Assembly (NCBI RefSeq): GCF_003194085.1
Contig: NZ_CP023994.1
Location: 1,426,001 to 1,490,000 of the forward strand
Direction of reading: 5' to 3'
DNA: 64,000 nt
DNA from: Aurantimicrobium photophilum
GTDB lineage: Bacteria; Actinomycetota; Actinomycetes; Actinomycetales; Microbacteriaceae
In this document: positions 34,750 to 42,177 of the stretch, one piece after another
How the letters are laid out: each line of letters starts with the position of its first letter
How positions within the stretch are numbered: position 1 is the stretch's first letter
Notes under the pieces: model-generated
Database searches by the model: none
The model's input: only the letters and a program-made list of their open reading frames with translations
Told to the model about the DNA's origin: nothing
Position numbers and translations under genes: made by a program

Positions 34750-35175
34750 ATGCGATTAGACATTGATGGCCTTGGGGTGCAAACACATCTGACAATTTTG
34801 CAGAGCATAATTGGGCGGCTCTCCACTTTGGGTGGCGGGATAAAAATGCTAGCGGCAACTGTTGTGGGTATAGTTGCCGTGCTCGGAGACAGAGATTTGC
34901 GCAGCGCTTCTGCTCTTGGTGGCTTCGTGTTGGTTTTGTGGGGACTGGACGGATATTACTTAGCAAAAGAACGCTGGTTTCGTCGGGTGTATAGCCGATT
35001 TGTAAATGACTTACAGTCAAACAAAGTCCTCGCCCAAGATTTGTTTACGGTCGAAAAACCAGCTTTGAAGTCTGCCGAATTGGTGAAAGCGGCTTTTTCG
35101 CCTTCGATTTGGGTTTTCTATGTTGCCATCTTCATTCTTTCTTTTGTTACCGTCGTTACGCGGGACTGCCAATGA
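34750..35175 (+). CDS. Small membrane protein paired with a TIR-like protein
   Basis: 141 residues. N-terminal HLTILQSIIGRLSTLGGGIK, two close membrane helices (residues about 33-68), WGLDGYYLAKERWFRRVY directly after them, then a soluble stretch and a third helix (SIWVFYVAIFILSFVTVV). The QSII.R and WGLDGYYL...ER patterns recall a family of small membrane proteins that I remember from loci next to MTH538-type TIR proteins. The gene overlaps the TIR gene by ATGA. Likely the membrane-damaging or anchoring partner of a defence pair; this role is inferred. Preceded by GAGGAAGTGAGG. Confidence 0.65.
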   Translation: MRLDIDGLGVQTHLTILQSIIGRLSTLGGGIKMLAATVVGIVAVLGDRDLRSASALGGFVLVLWGLDGYYLAKERWFRRVYSRFVNDLQSNKVLAQDLFTVEKPALKSAELVKAAFSPSIWVFYVAIFILSFVTVVTRDCQ

Positions 35176-35786
35176 CAAATATTCAAGGAAACGAATTCAT
35201 CAATATGCGAAAAAGCGTTCAGCAGATTGCAGATGAAGGCCGAGACTCCCCGGGTCGTGTTCGCCGCAAGGTCTTTATTTCCTATCATGTGGCAGATGAA
35301 GAACAAGTCAGAACCTTTGTTTCGGAATACAAGGATTTTTTTCACTTTCGCTGCGTTGGAGTAACTGAAAAACACGACTTCGTGGACAGCAGCTCAGATG
35401 AATACATTAAGCGTCGCATCCGGGAGGATTACCTTCGCGATTCAACAGTGACAATCCTGATGGTGGGAAAGTGCACATGGAGTCGCCACTTTGTTGACTG
35501 GGAAATCTCTGCAACCTTGCGTAACGACTCGAGTAATAAACGGTCAGGTTTAGTCGGAATCGCCTTGCCAGAACTGAACGGTAAATGGAAATTGCCAGAT
35601 CGTGCCCGCGCGAACTGGGAAAAAAATGATCCAGGCAAGTCTTACATGGTAGCAATCAACTACCCAAAGACAGTTAAAGTTCTTTTTGATGCTGTCGAAG
35701 CTGCCTATGATAAGCGGGATTCGGGCACTGTTCCAGTCGACAACTCTTTGCCATTGCCGAAATTCAATAAGCCCTGCAACGGATAA
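35172..35786 (+). CDS. TIR-like (MTH538/DUF1863, ThsB-like) protein
   Basis: 204 residues from ATG 35172, overlapping the membrane-protein stop by ATGA; a start at 35109 would read through it. The TIR-like domain begins VRRKVFISYHVADEEQVRTF (residue about 32) and has DSSSDEYIKRRIREDYLRDS, VTILMVGKCTWSRHFVDWEI with the Glu where this family has its conserved acid, and GLVGIALPE. These are the features of TIR_like proteins such as ThsB of Thoeris, which make cyclic ADP-ribose signals on phage infection. No SIR2 or macro-domain ThsA is near; the membrane protein may be the effector. Confidence 0.8.
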   Translation: MTNIQGNEFINMRKSVQQIADEGRDSPGRVRRKVFISYHVADEEQVRTFVSEYKDFFHFRCVGVTEKHDFVDSSSDEYIKRRIREDYLRDSTVTILMVGKCTWSRHFVDWEISATLRNDSSNKRSGLVGIALPELNGKWKLPDRARANWEKNDPGKSYMVAINYPKTVKVLFDAVEAAYDKRDSGTVPVDNSLPLPKFNKPCNG

Positions 35787-35975
35787 TTCTGTCCTATTTT
35801 TTGAGAAGTTGGACCTCCTGCAACCATCTCCTTCCTGAAAGACAATTAGGGTTTGGAGCGCCTATAAACGCAAAGCATCTGGGTACATGAAAAGTTTCGA
35901 TAAGGATTCTTAAACTCCTCTTGCGTTCTGCAAGAGGATAAGAGTTATCACAAAACTCATTTTTTCCATGTTCTG

Positions 35976-36003
35976 TTGACACGCTGTTCACTTCGTGTAA
36001 AAA
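35976..36003 (+). promoter_or_regulatory. Probable promoter of the bacteriocin operon
   Basis: TTGACA (35976-35981), 16-bp spacer, TAAAAA (35998-36003), 45 bases before the bacteriocin ATG. The rest of 35787-35975 holds a hairpin CCTCTTGC/GCAAGAGG at 35917-35937 without a U-run, and no gene that I can support. Confidence 0.55.
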
Positions 36004-36047
36004 TTTCAAAAATGCTTTCAGCATAAAAAAACATTTCGGGGGAAATA

Positions 36048-36365
36048 ATGAACAAGTTCATCAAAGTAACTGGGGCAATTGCACTTTCGATGGGGCTCAC
36101 GTTTGGAGCTGGGCAGGCTGCACAGGCAATAACTGCCTACCCTGCCGGTGGTACCTGGCAATACGGAATCAACCAGCCATCAAGTACCTATTACGTTTAC
36201 TCAAACTACCACCACCCTTCTGCTCTTCACCGCTCCACCGCGTGCAATATAAGTTCGTGTTCAAGGTCTGCTGACCGTGGTGCTGGAATTTGGTCCTACG
36301 CAAGCATCGTGGCTTCTGGCGCTTTCTTCGGCACTAACAACACCGCCTACTACTACAAATATTAA
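36048..36365 (+). CDS. Lactococcin 972-family bacteriocin precursor
   Basis: 105 residues with GGGGGA ahead of the ATG. Sec signal peptide (MNKFIKVTGAIALSMGL, cut after AAQA near residue 28), then the family pattern: GGTWQYG, VYSNYHHPSALHRST, a WSYAS motif and the Tyr-rich end TAYYYKY. Lactococcin 972 is a secreted, unmodified peptide that binds lipid II and blocks septum formation in related bacteria. Two cysteines in the middle (CNISSC) are not usual for the family as I remember it. The genes that follow probably give immunity or export. Confidence 0.88.
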   Translation: MNKFIKVTGAIALSMGLTFGAGQAAQAITAYPAGGTWQYGINQPSSTYYVYSNYHHPSALHRSTACNISSCSRSADRGAGIWSYASIVASGAFFGTNNTAYYYKY

Positions 36366-36401
36366 ATAGGGTAAAAAGCGACGTTTACGAGTCCGACAAA
36401 A

Positions 36402-37052
36402 ATGCCTAAATCCAAGCCGAAGGCGGGCTTAACCGAAATTGGGGTTAAGTATCTCTTCTTATTCGGCTCAATGTCGTTGTTTCTATTCCTTACGGCATGC
36501 TCGAGTTCTGTCGATGTTTCTAGACAGTCTGTAACCAACTTGGAATCTGGCATGCCTAGTTTCTCTGGTCCGTGGGCGGAGGAATTCCGTACTCGATATT
36601 CTTTAGCGCCGACACCTGAGATTCAATCATTTCTAGCCGACGAACAAATTAGTGAAATAGAAATGCAGGCGGTTACTGAAAAATTCAGAAATTGCATGCA
36701 AGGAAATCAACTTACATTCACTAGTTTTGATGTTGGCGGAGGGTTCGATTTCGGTTTCCCAGAAACTATGGGCGCAAGCACAGCAAACGAAATTGCTGAT
36801 AGGTGCTCTTCAACTTCTGGTGTGAATGCCATAATTCATCTTTATTATCAGTTGCGATCAAGTCCAACTAATAAAGATCGAAGTGAAGAAATAGTGTCTT
36901 GCATTATTCGAGCAGGGATCGTTCCTTCGAATTTCAGTGTGAAAGATTACCGCACGTATCCCATTACAGAGCTGGCACTCGTAGATGAAGCCACTGCTGT
37001 AACCGCAGTTCAATTTTGCGAAGCAGATCCGAGCGGAACATTCGTTGGCTAA
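36402..37052 (+). CDS. Putative lipoprotein in the bacteriocin operon
   Basis: 216 residues. N-terminal hydrophobic segment with lipobox LTAC (residue about 33), then a soluble domain with paired cysteines (NCMQGNQ, RCSSTSG, SCIIRAG, FCEADPSG) and no family that I recognise. It sits between the bacteriocin and the adaptor gene, overlapping the latter by 8 bases. A membrane-bound immunity role is possible on position alone. The start at 36402 is uncertain because the preceding bases give no clear ribosome site. Confidence 0.6.
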   Translation: MPKSKPKAGLTEIGVKYLFLFGSMSLFLFLTACSSSVDVSRQSVTNLESGMPSFSGPWAEEFRTRYSLAPTPEIQSFLADEQISEIEMQAVTEKFRNCMQGNQLTFTSFDVGGGFDFGFPETMGASTANEIADRCSSTSGVNAIIHLYYQLRSSPTNKDRSEEIVSCIIRAGIVPSNFSVKDYRTYPITELALVDEATAVTAVQFCEADPSGTFVG

Positions 37053-38094
37053 GAAACCGCAAGTCAATTACACAATTTACGCAATGGCCGGAATAACAGT
37101 TGCGATCCTTGGCGCCGTTATTGGCGCTCTGCTGTTTCCTGTCAATGCGCCCCTGTCACTACGAACGCCTACTCCTGAGCAAACTTACACATCCGAAATA
37201 GTAACTTTTGATGACCCACAAACTGTCCAGGTGTCTCTGAAAATCGGGGCAGATGTCCCATTGAGTTCATTACTCGGGGGGAGGCTCACTCGAAGTGACT
37301 GCATAGAAGGTGCAGCAATTTCCTCTGGAAGTTCACCCCTGTCGATTGATGGACAAGCCTTACTTGCTCTCAATACTTCTATGCCACTGTGGCGCAATCT
37401 TGTATTCGGCGACACTGGTCCAGATGTCATTGCTCTAAGACAGAGCCTTATCGCTTTAGGAATAGAGATTCCTAGTGAAGGCTCAGTCGATTCCAAGCTC
37501 ATTGCATCGGTTTCAGCTTTACTCTCAGGATTTGAATCATCACGAACGCGTTTGACTGAAATTCCTTTTGAACGAATTGTATGGATTCCAGAACAAAATG
37601 TTTTGTTGAACAAATGTTTGCTTCATGTTGGAGAAATCATTGAGCCCGGATCAAATTTTGCTTCGATTCAAGGACAACTCTTGGCGGTCCACATAGTGGA
37701 TTACCCGATCACTCCACTTTTGGGACTTCGATTTCTTGAAGTAATGGGCGTGCAGGTTGAATTAGATGAAAACAGTTCCTCTGTTAACGATGCCGCTCTT
37801 GAAGCAATCAGGAATTCACCGGAATACAAATCTGCCATCAGCGCGACAGATAAATTTGAAGCTGTCAGACCTGGCATCATCCGCTTGATTACTCCTCAGA
37901 AATTAACTGCGGTATCACCGGTCACTCTTTTTGGTATCGAGGAAAAAACAGCGTGCGTGAAATCAAATGCCTCAATTTATAAGGTCACCATCGTTGGATC
38001 GAAATTTGGGCAAACTTTCATCAATCCAGTTTCGGACAAAGAAGCTATTCCTAGAGTGCTCACTGTGCCCACCGGACAAGAATCATGCAAGTAA
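37045..38094 (+). CDS. Membrane-anchored adaptor-like protein with peptidoglycan-binding motif
   Basis: 349 residues from TTG 37045, which lies inside the end of the preceding gene after GCGGAA. One N-terminal membrane helix (YAMAGITVAILGAVIGALLF), then an extracellular part containing a peptidoglycan-binding-1-like helix pair (FGDTGPDVIALRQSLIALGI, residues about 130-150). The layout resembles the periplasmic adaptor-like proteins coded with MacB-type ABC systems in Gram-positive bacteria. It overlaps the ATPase gene by 10 bases. Function in bacteriocin export or immunity is inferred from position. Confidence 0.6.
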   Translation: MAKKPQVNYTIYAMAGITVAILGAVIGALLFPVNAPLSLRTPTPEQTYTSEIVTFDDPQTVQVSLKIGADVPLSSLLGGRLTRSDCIEGAAISSGSSPLSIDGQALLALNTSMPLWRNLVFGDTGPDVIALRQSLIALGIEIPSEGSVDSKLIASVSALLSGFESSRTRLTEIPFERIVWIPEQNVLLNKCLLHVGEIIEPGSNFASIQGQLLAVHIVDYPITPLLGLRFLEVMGVQVELDENSSSVNDAALEAIRNSPEYKSAISATDKFEAVRPGIIRLITPQKLTAVSPVTLFGIEEKTACVKSNASIYKVTIVGSKFGQTFINPVSDKEAIPRVLTVPTGQESCK

Positions 38095-38717
38095 TTGAGG
38101 GTGCGGTCAAATTGTCTGGATTGGGCCACCGGTTCACTGCAACGTCACATTGGCTCTATAGAAACATTGATCTATCAATAGCTTCGGGAGAAAGCTGTGC
38201 GATAACAGGTCCAAGCGGTAGTGGAAAAAGCACACTCCTGACAACGATTGCTGGCTGGGTTACTCCGACCGAGGGCCATATCGAAAAAAGTATTAGTGGC
38301 ACCACACAATGGGTTTTTCAAAACCCCTTCGGGGTCCCCAAGCGATCGGCGATCGATCAGGTTGGCTTTCCCCTGATCGCACGAGGCGAGAGCCCTGAAG
38401 CTGCTGATTTAGTGTCCATTGAGCTCTGTGAGCTAGTGGGATTATCCGAGCTACGTGATGGTCGACCTTTCCATGCTTTATCCGGGGGTGAGGCTCAAAG
38501 ACTCATGTTGGCTCGGGCGTTAGCTACAAATCCAGCAATGTTGCTCGTCGACGAACCCACTGCTCAGTTGGATCGCGCAAGTGCCAGATCAGTCAACAGC
38601 GCAATTTCCGCAATCAGTAAAACCGGAACAGTCGTCATTGTTGCTTCACATGATCCTGAAACTATTGCGGCGTGTAACCAGTTTCTTGATTTGGGCAAAA
38701 GGTCTCATCCAAAATGA
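38085..38717 (+). CDS. ABC transporter ATPase, lactococcin 972 group
   Basis: 210 residues: Walker A GPSGSGKST, Q-loop WVFQNPFG, signature LSGGEAQRLMLARAL, Walker B MLLVDEPTA and the switch His in VASHDPET. Size and neighbours match the putative bacteriocin export ABC transporter family assigned to the lactococcin 972 group. It overlaps the permease gene by ATGA. Confidence 0.88.
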   Translation: MQVIEGAVKLSGLGHRFTATSHWLYRNIDLSIASGESCAITGPSGSGKSTLLTTIAGWVTPTEGHIEKSISGTTQWVFQNPFGVPKRSAIDQVGFPLIARGESPEAADLVSIELCELVGLSELRDGRPFHALSGGEAQRLMLARALATNPAMLLVDEPTAQLDRASARSVNSAISAISKTGTVVIVASHDPETIAACNQFLDLGKRSHPK

Positions 38718-39811
38718 AAAGACCCCTGCTTTCTATCGGGATAAGTCGTGAAATTAAAAGAAATCTTCTCTCTGGAACTTCCAAAACCGGCTTAATCTTC
38801 TCCTTGTTTACCTGCTTATTATCCGTCCTCGTAGTCCACGAAGTGCTAGTAATCGACAGCGTTCAAGTAGGAGCAGTTAATTATCAAGAATCTGGCGCAA
38901 ATATCCGCTACGTCTCTGCTGAAGGAAGAATAGACGGAGCTGGCTGTGAATCTCTTTCACGTAATCTCGGTATCTCAAGCGCGGCAATACGAAAAATTGA
39001 TTCGGGTCTTCGACCTACCGTCATGAGTTCAATTCCGATTGAAGAATATGTCGCAAGTACGGGAATTTTGGCGATACTCGATACCGCCCAATTCAAACCT
39101 CAAAACACAGCAAATGCTGGTGTATTGATGGGGAAGCCCGCATACGAATATCTCTTAGGTAACGGCAACAAGCTTTCGACAAGTCAGGGTGAGCTTAATA
39201 TTTCAGGCGTGTATGAATATCCAGATGATGGAAGAAGAGGTGGATTCGGGTATGCAATCATTTCGCCCGAACTCGTCGACACGAAGCCCTACGACGAATG
39301 TTGGCTCATCTCTTGGCCAGAATCAATTGAGGCAAATTCACTTCTCAATACTGTTGTTATCCCAGACAGTGGGGCAGAAGATGTCATTCCACAAATTTCT
39401 CAACTAAACACCACATTAGGAAACTCGTTTGATGGGGAGAAATTATTCACTTCCCGAACGAGCAAATTCAACTACTTATTGGCACTCACAACAGGACTTG
39501 CTTTAGGTGCCAGTTCTATATGGCTCCGGCGACTTGAGTTTTCTTCCATGTTGCATTCAGGAATGCGAAACTCTCAATTAGTAGTGATGCAGATACTGGA
39601 ACAATCTATTTGGGCAATTCCCGGAGCAATTGTGTCAGTCTCCATAGGATTTCTCATTTCGGGTAAATATTCCGATAACCTACACACAATTAATTTGGTA
39701 ACAGCTCAAATTGTTGTTTTCGCTTTGATTGGCGTCTTTTCCGGAGTGATAATTACCGCACTGAATATGAAAGAACGGTATCTCCTTAACTTCCTTAAGA
39801 AGCGAGAGTGA
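38714..39811 (+). CDS. ABC permease of the bacteriocin cluster (FtsX/MacB-like)
   Basis: 365 residues. One membrane helix near residues 20-45 (LIFSLFTCLLSVLVVHEVLV), a large outside domain, then three C-terminal helices from about residue 255 (YLLALTTGLALGASSIWL, AIPGAIVSVSIGFLI, IVVFALIGVFSGVIITAL). This is the MacB/FtsX topology. It pairs with the ATPase upstream; together they may export the bacteriocin or pull it away from lipid II for self-protection. Confidence 0.78.
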   Translation: MKRPLLSIGISREIKRNLLSGTSKTGLIFSLFTCLLSVLVVHEVLVIDSVQVGAVNYQESGANIRYVSAEGRIDGAGCESLSRNLGISSAAIRKIDSGLRPTVMSSIPIEEYVASTGILAILDTAQFKPQNTANAGVLMGKPAYEYLLGNGNKLSTSQGELNISGVYEYPDDGRRGGFGYAIISPELVDTKPYDECWLISWPESIEANSLLNTVVIPDSGAEDVIPQISQLNTTLGNSFDGEKLFTSRTSKFNYLLALTTGLALGASSIWLRRLEFSSMLHSGMRNSQLVVMQILEQSIWAIPGAIVSVSIGFLISGKYSDNLHTINLVTAQIVVFALIGVFSGVIITALNMKERYLLNFLKKRE

Positions 39812-39860
39812 TACTTCTCACATAGCGGCAAAAGGGAGCTCTGCTTAACAAAAGATGTTC

Positions 39861-39906
39861 GCCCGCGGCGGCGGCATTCACTGCATTACGCAGCAGCAGC
39901 CCAAGG
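39861..39906 (+). repeat. Right copy of the 46-bp direct repeat (displaced 3' end of aguA)
   Basis: Exact copy of 34491-34536, 5,370 bases further on. The reading frame continues GTTTAG, so it would end an AguA protein with PKV. It has no gene in front and is a relic. The gap 39907-40040 holds only a minus-strand frame overlapping the DUF3800 gene, which I do not support. Confidence 0.92.
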
Positions 39907-40040
39907 TTTAGTACTCCGCATTTTCGACCCACAGCTTGAAAGTGTCAGTAGGGGCTGTAATACTTGAAATACAAAGATTCGCTTCCCGAACTGCCTCCGT
40001 ATGGTGTGCGTGCCATTTTCGGCTAGGGGGCGAATCGCTT

Positions 40041-40688
40041 TTAACGCGGAACACCAAAAACCCAAATATCAGATCGTGGGTCTCGTATTCGTGCGTTGAG
40101 GGCTCCCAGGTATTGGCCTGAATCGACCCGGTTTGAATCGTGTGAACATCGGATTGATCCAGCAACCATGTCAGCAAGTTGGATTAACTGATCTCTATGT
40201 GAGTCGACAAAACTTACCTTGCGAATTATCCCGGCATCCTTAGCTTGTGACTCTCTGCGGAAGTACGCAATTGCTGCCTTTCGGTATTCCCGGCCACCGG
40301 AGCCATCAATTCTGATTGATGCATTCTGTATTGTCCCGCCCGAGTTACTCAACACGGACTGGATTGCAAAGTTGTAAAAGGATTTATGTTCTGTTTTCAA
40401 AAAGTCAGAATCTATATCTTTTTTTGGCAACACGATGGCCCTGATAAAGAAGTTCTGTTTCGCAAGTCGAACCAGAAATTGCATTCTTATGTCTGCCCGA
40501 GTCTTTGAAAATTTAAACTCGTGAGAGGTATGCCAACCCAACTCACTGCGAATTTTTCGAATTTCGTCCGCCGCAAGCTCGGCAGAATCTGCGTCTGGAA
40601 ATACACAGCAAGCGATAACTAATGAATCTGAAGAGCCTTCTCCAAGCCGAAACCCGGCATCGCCTGAATCATCAATAAACACATACAC
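40041..40688 (-). CDS. DUF3800 domain protein
   Basis: 215 residues. Begins MYVFIDDSGDAGFRLGEGSSD, the DUF3800 hallmark (acidic FIDDSG), with further conserved acids in RIDGSGGREYR and in SFVDSHRDQLIQLADMVAGS. The fold is RNase H-like and a nuclease role is suspected for the family; such genes are common in mobile and defence regions. It lies just outside the right repeat and is also AT-rich, so it may belong to an older or larger accessory segment. Confidence 0.82.
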   Translation of the reverse strand: MYVFIDDSGDAGFRLGEGSSDSLVIACCVFPDADSAELAADEIRKIRSELGWHTSHEFKFSKTRADIRMQFLVRLAKQNFFIRAIVLPKKDIDSDFLKTEHKSFYNFAIQSVLSNSGGTIQNASIRIDGSGGREYRKAAIAYFRRESQAKDAGIIRKVSFVDSHRDQLIQLADMVAGSIRCSHDSNRVDSGQYLGALNARIRDPRSDIWVFGVPR

Positions 40689-40750
40689 AGACGAATACTA
40701 CGAAGAGCCACTGACGCTTCCAGAGGGTAACCAAAGAGATGAGCCAGCAC

Positions 40751-41074
40751 TTAGTAGTTCTTCTCGGGCACGATAAACGTGCCGCCGTCCAGTTCTTCTG
40801 TGATGACGATCTGGCAGCTCAAACGTGAGCTCGCGTGCCTGGGCGTGACAGTGCCATCGAGCATCTCGTCTTCAAAGTCCTGCATGGGAGTGCACCGCGA
40901 AGCGGTGCTGTCGTCGACAAGCAGGTGACATGTCACGCACGCTAATGCCCCACCACACAGCCCGAACATTCCCGGGACAACGTTGCGAACACCGGCGTCC
41001 ATGACGGAGTCACCGAGCTTGCCCTCAACCGTGTGCTTTTCTCCGTCGGGAGAAATGAAGTTCAGTTGAGGCAT
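40751..41074 (-). CDS. 2Fe-2S ferredoxin
   Basis: 107 residues, adrenodoxin/putidaredoxin type: PGMFGLCGGALACVTCHLLV with three cluster cysteines and the fourth in SRCTPMQDFEDEML region or in RLSCQI. It starts 5 bases after the alcohol dehydrogenase gene and is the last gene of the seven-gene catabolic operon. Likely an electron donor for the nearby cytochrome P450. Confidence 0.88.
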   Translation of the reverse strand: MPQLNFISPDGEKHTVEGKLGDSVMDAGVRNVVPGMFGLCGGALACVTCHLLVDDSTASRCTPMQDFEDEMLDGTVTPRHASSRLSCQIVITEELDGGTFIVPEKNY

Positions 41075-41079
41075 CAGTA

Positions 41080-42138
41080 CTAGATGGTTGTGGCGTCAAT
41101 CACAAAACGGAACTGCACGTCACCGGCAACAACGCGGTCATAAGCCTCGTTGATGTAGTCCGCCTTGATGACCTCGACGTCAGCAACGATGTTGTGCGTG
41201 CCACAGAAGTCGAGCATTTCCTGAGTCTCCACGGTGCCACCAATTTGCGAGCCGGCAATCGAGCGGCGACGCATCATGAGCTTAGGAAGCGAGAATGGCT
41301 GAGTCATGTCGTTGACCGCGCCCACGATGACATAAGTGCCATCCAGGGTGAGCAGATCAAGATAGGGGTTCATGTCGTGATCGCCAGGAAGCGTCGAGAT
41401 GATCAGGTCAAACTTCTGACGAGCACCCTTCATGGCCTCCTTGTCAGAAGTGACGAGAACTTCATCTGCACCAAGTGAGGTGCCGAGGGCGACCTTCTCT
41501 GGGCTTGAGGTCAGAGCGACAGTGTGTGCGCCGAGTGCGTGAGAGAACTTCACAGCCATGTGTCCCAGGCCACCGATACCGACAACACCGACGGTCTTGC
41601 CAGGGCCTGCACCCCAGTGCTTGAGGGGAGAGTAGACAGTGATTCCTGCACACAGCAGTGGCGCAACACCAGCAAGGTCAAGGCCTTCAGGGATGCGGTA
41701 GACGAAGTTCTCGGTGGTCACGATTTCTTGGGCATATCCACCCTGAGTGACTTGACCAGGAAGCTGTGGTTCTGCTTCACCATAGGTCAGGCGTGGACCA
41801 ACGGGACCGGTGCAGTAGTTTTCATCCTTGTTGACACAGTTGTCGCATTCACCACAGCTGTCCACGATGACGCCGACGCCAACGATGTCGCCAACCTTGT
41901 ACTTGGTGACGGCAGAACCAATTTCAAGAACGGTTCCCACAATTTCGTGACCAGGAACGAGGGGGTAGGGACGGTCGCCCCATTCACCGCGAACAGTGTG
42001 GATATCTGAGTGGCAAATGCCGGAGTGTGTAATCGCAATGCGGACGTCAGTGTCCTCGGGGGTGCGACGGACAATGTCCATGGGAGCCATCTTGGCGCCT
42101 TCAGCGGCAGCCCCAATTGCGCGAACGGTAGTAGTCAT
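41080..42138 (-). CDS. Zinc-dependent alcohol dehydrogenase (cinnamyl/CAD-type MDR)
   Basis: 352 residues from ATG 42138, preceded by GAAAGG. Catalytic zinc site CHSDIH with GHEIVGTV, structural zinc cysteines in CGECDNCVNKDENYC, and the cofactor motif VGIGGLGHMAVKF. The family oxidises or reduces aromatic and allylic alcohols/aldehydes with NAD(P). Inside the catabolic operon it may interconvert a phenylethanol- or benzyl-type alcohol and the matching aldehyde. Confidence 0.9.
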   Translation of the reverse strand: MTTTVRAIGAAAEGAKMAPMDIVRRTPEDTDVRIAITHSGICHSDIHTVRGEWGDRPYPLVPGHEIVGTVLEIGSAVTKYKVGDIVGVGVIVDSCGECDNCVNKDENYCTGPVGPRLTYGEAEPQLPGQVTQGGYAQEIVTTENFVYRIPEGLDLAGVAPLLCAGITVYSPLKHWGAGPGKTVGVVGIGGLGHMAVKFSHALGAHTVALTSSPEKVALGTSLGADEVLVTSDKEAMKGARQKFDLIISTLPGDHDMNPYLDLLTLDGTYVIVGAVNDMTQPFSLPKLMMRRRSIAGSQIGGTVETQEMLDFCGTHNIVADVEVIKADYINEAYDRVVAGDVQFRFVIDATTI

Positions 42139-42177
42139 AGCCAAACCTTTCGTAATGTGCAGATCGTCCTGCACGAA

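Larger units (their letters stand above)
34537..39906. mobile_element. AT-rich accessory island between aguA-derived repeats (5.4 kb)
   Basis: Everything between the two 46-bp repeats is accessory in character: lower GC, many AT-ending codons, a TIR-like/membrane protein pair and a bacteriocin/ABC cluster. No integrase or transposase is inside, so the means of entry is unknown; the layout would fit an element that integrates in the 3' end of a protein gene and restores it. Confidence 0.7.

Noticed and set aside
35917-35937. Hairpin CCTCTTGC-GTTCT-GCAAGAGG taken as a terminator of the TIR gene
   Set aside because: It lies about 130 bases after the stop and lacks a U-run on either strand.
39908-40177. 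89-codon minus-strand frame between the right repeat and the DUF3800 gene
   Set aside because: More than half overlaps the DUF3800 C-terminus in another frame, and it has no ribosome site; could only be real if the DUF3800 gene were frameshifted.
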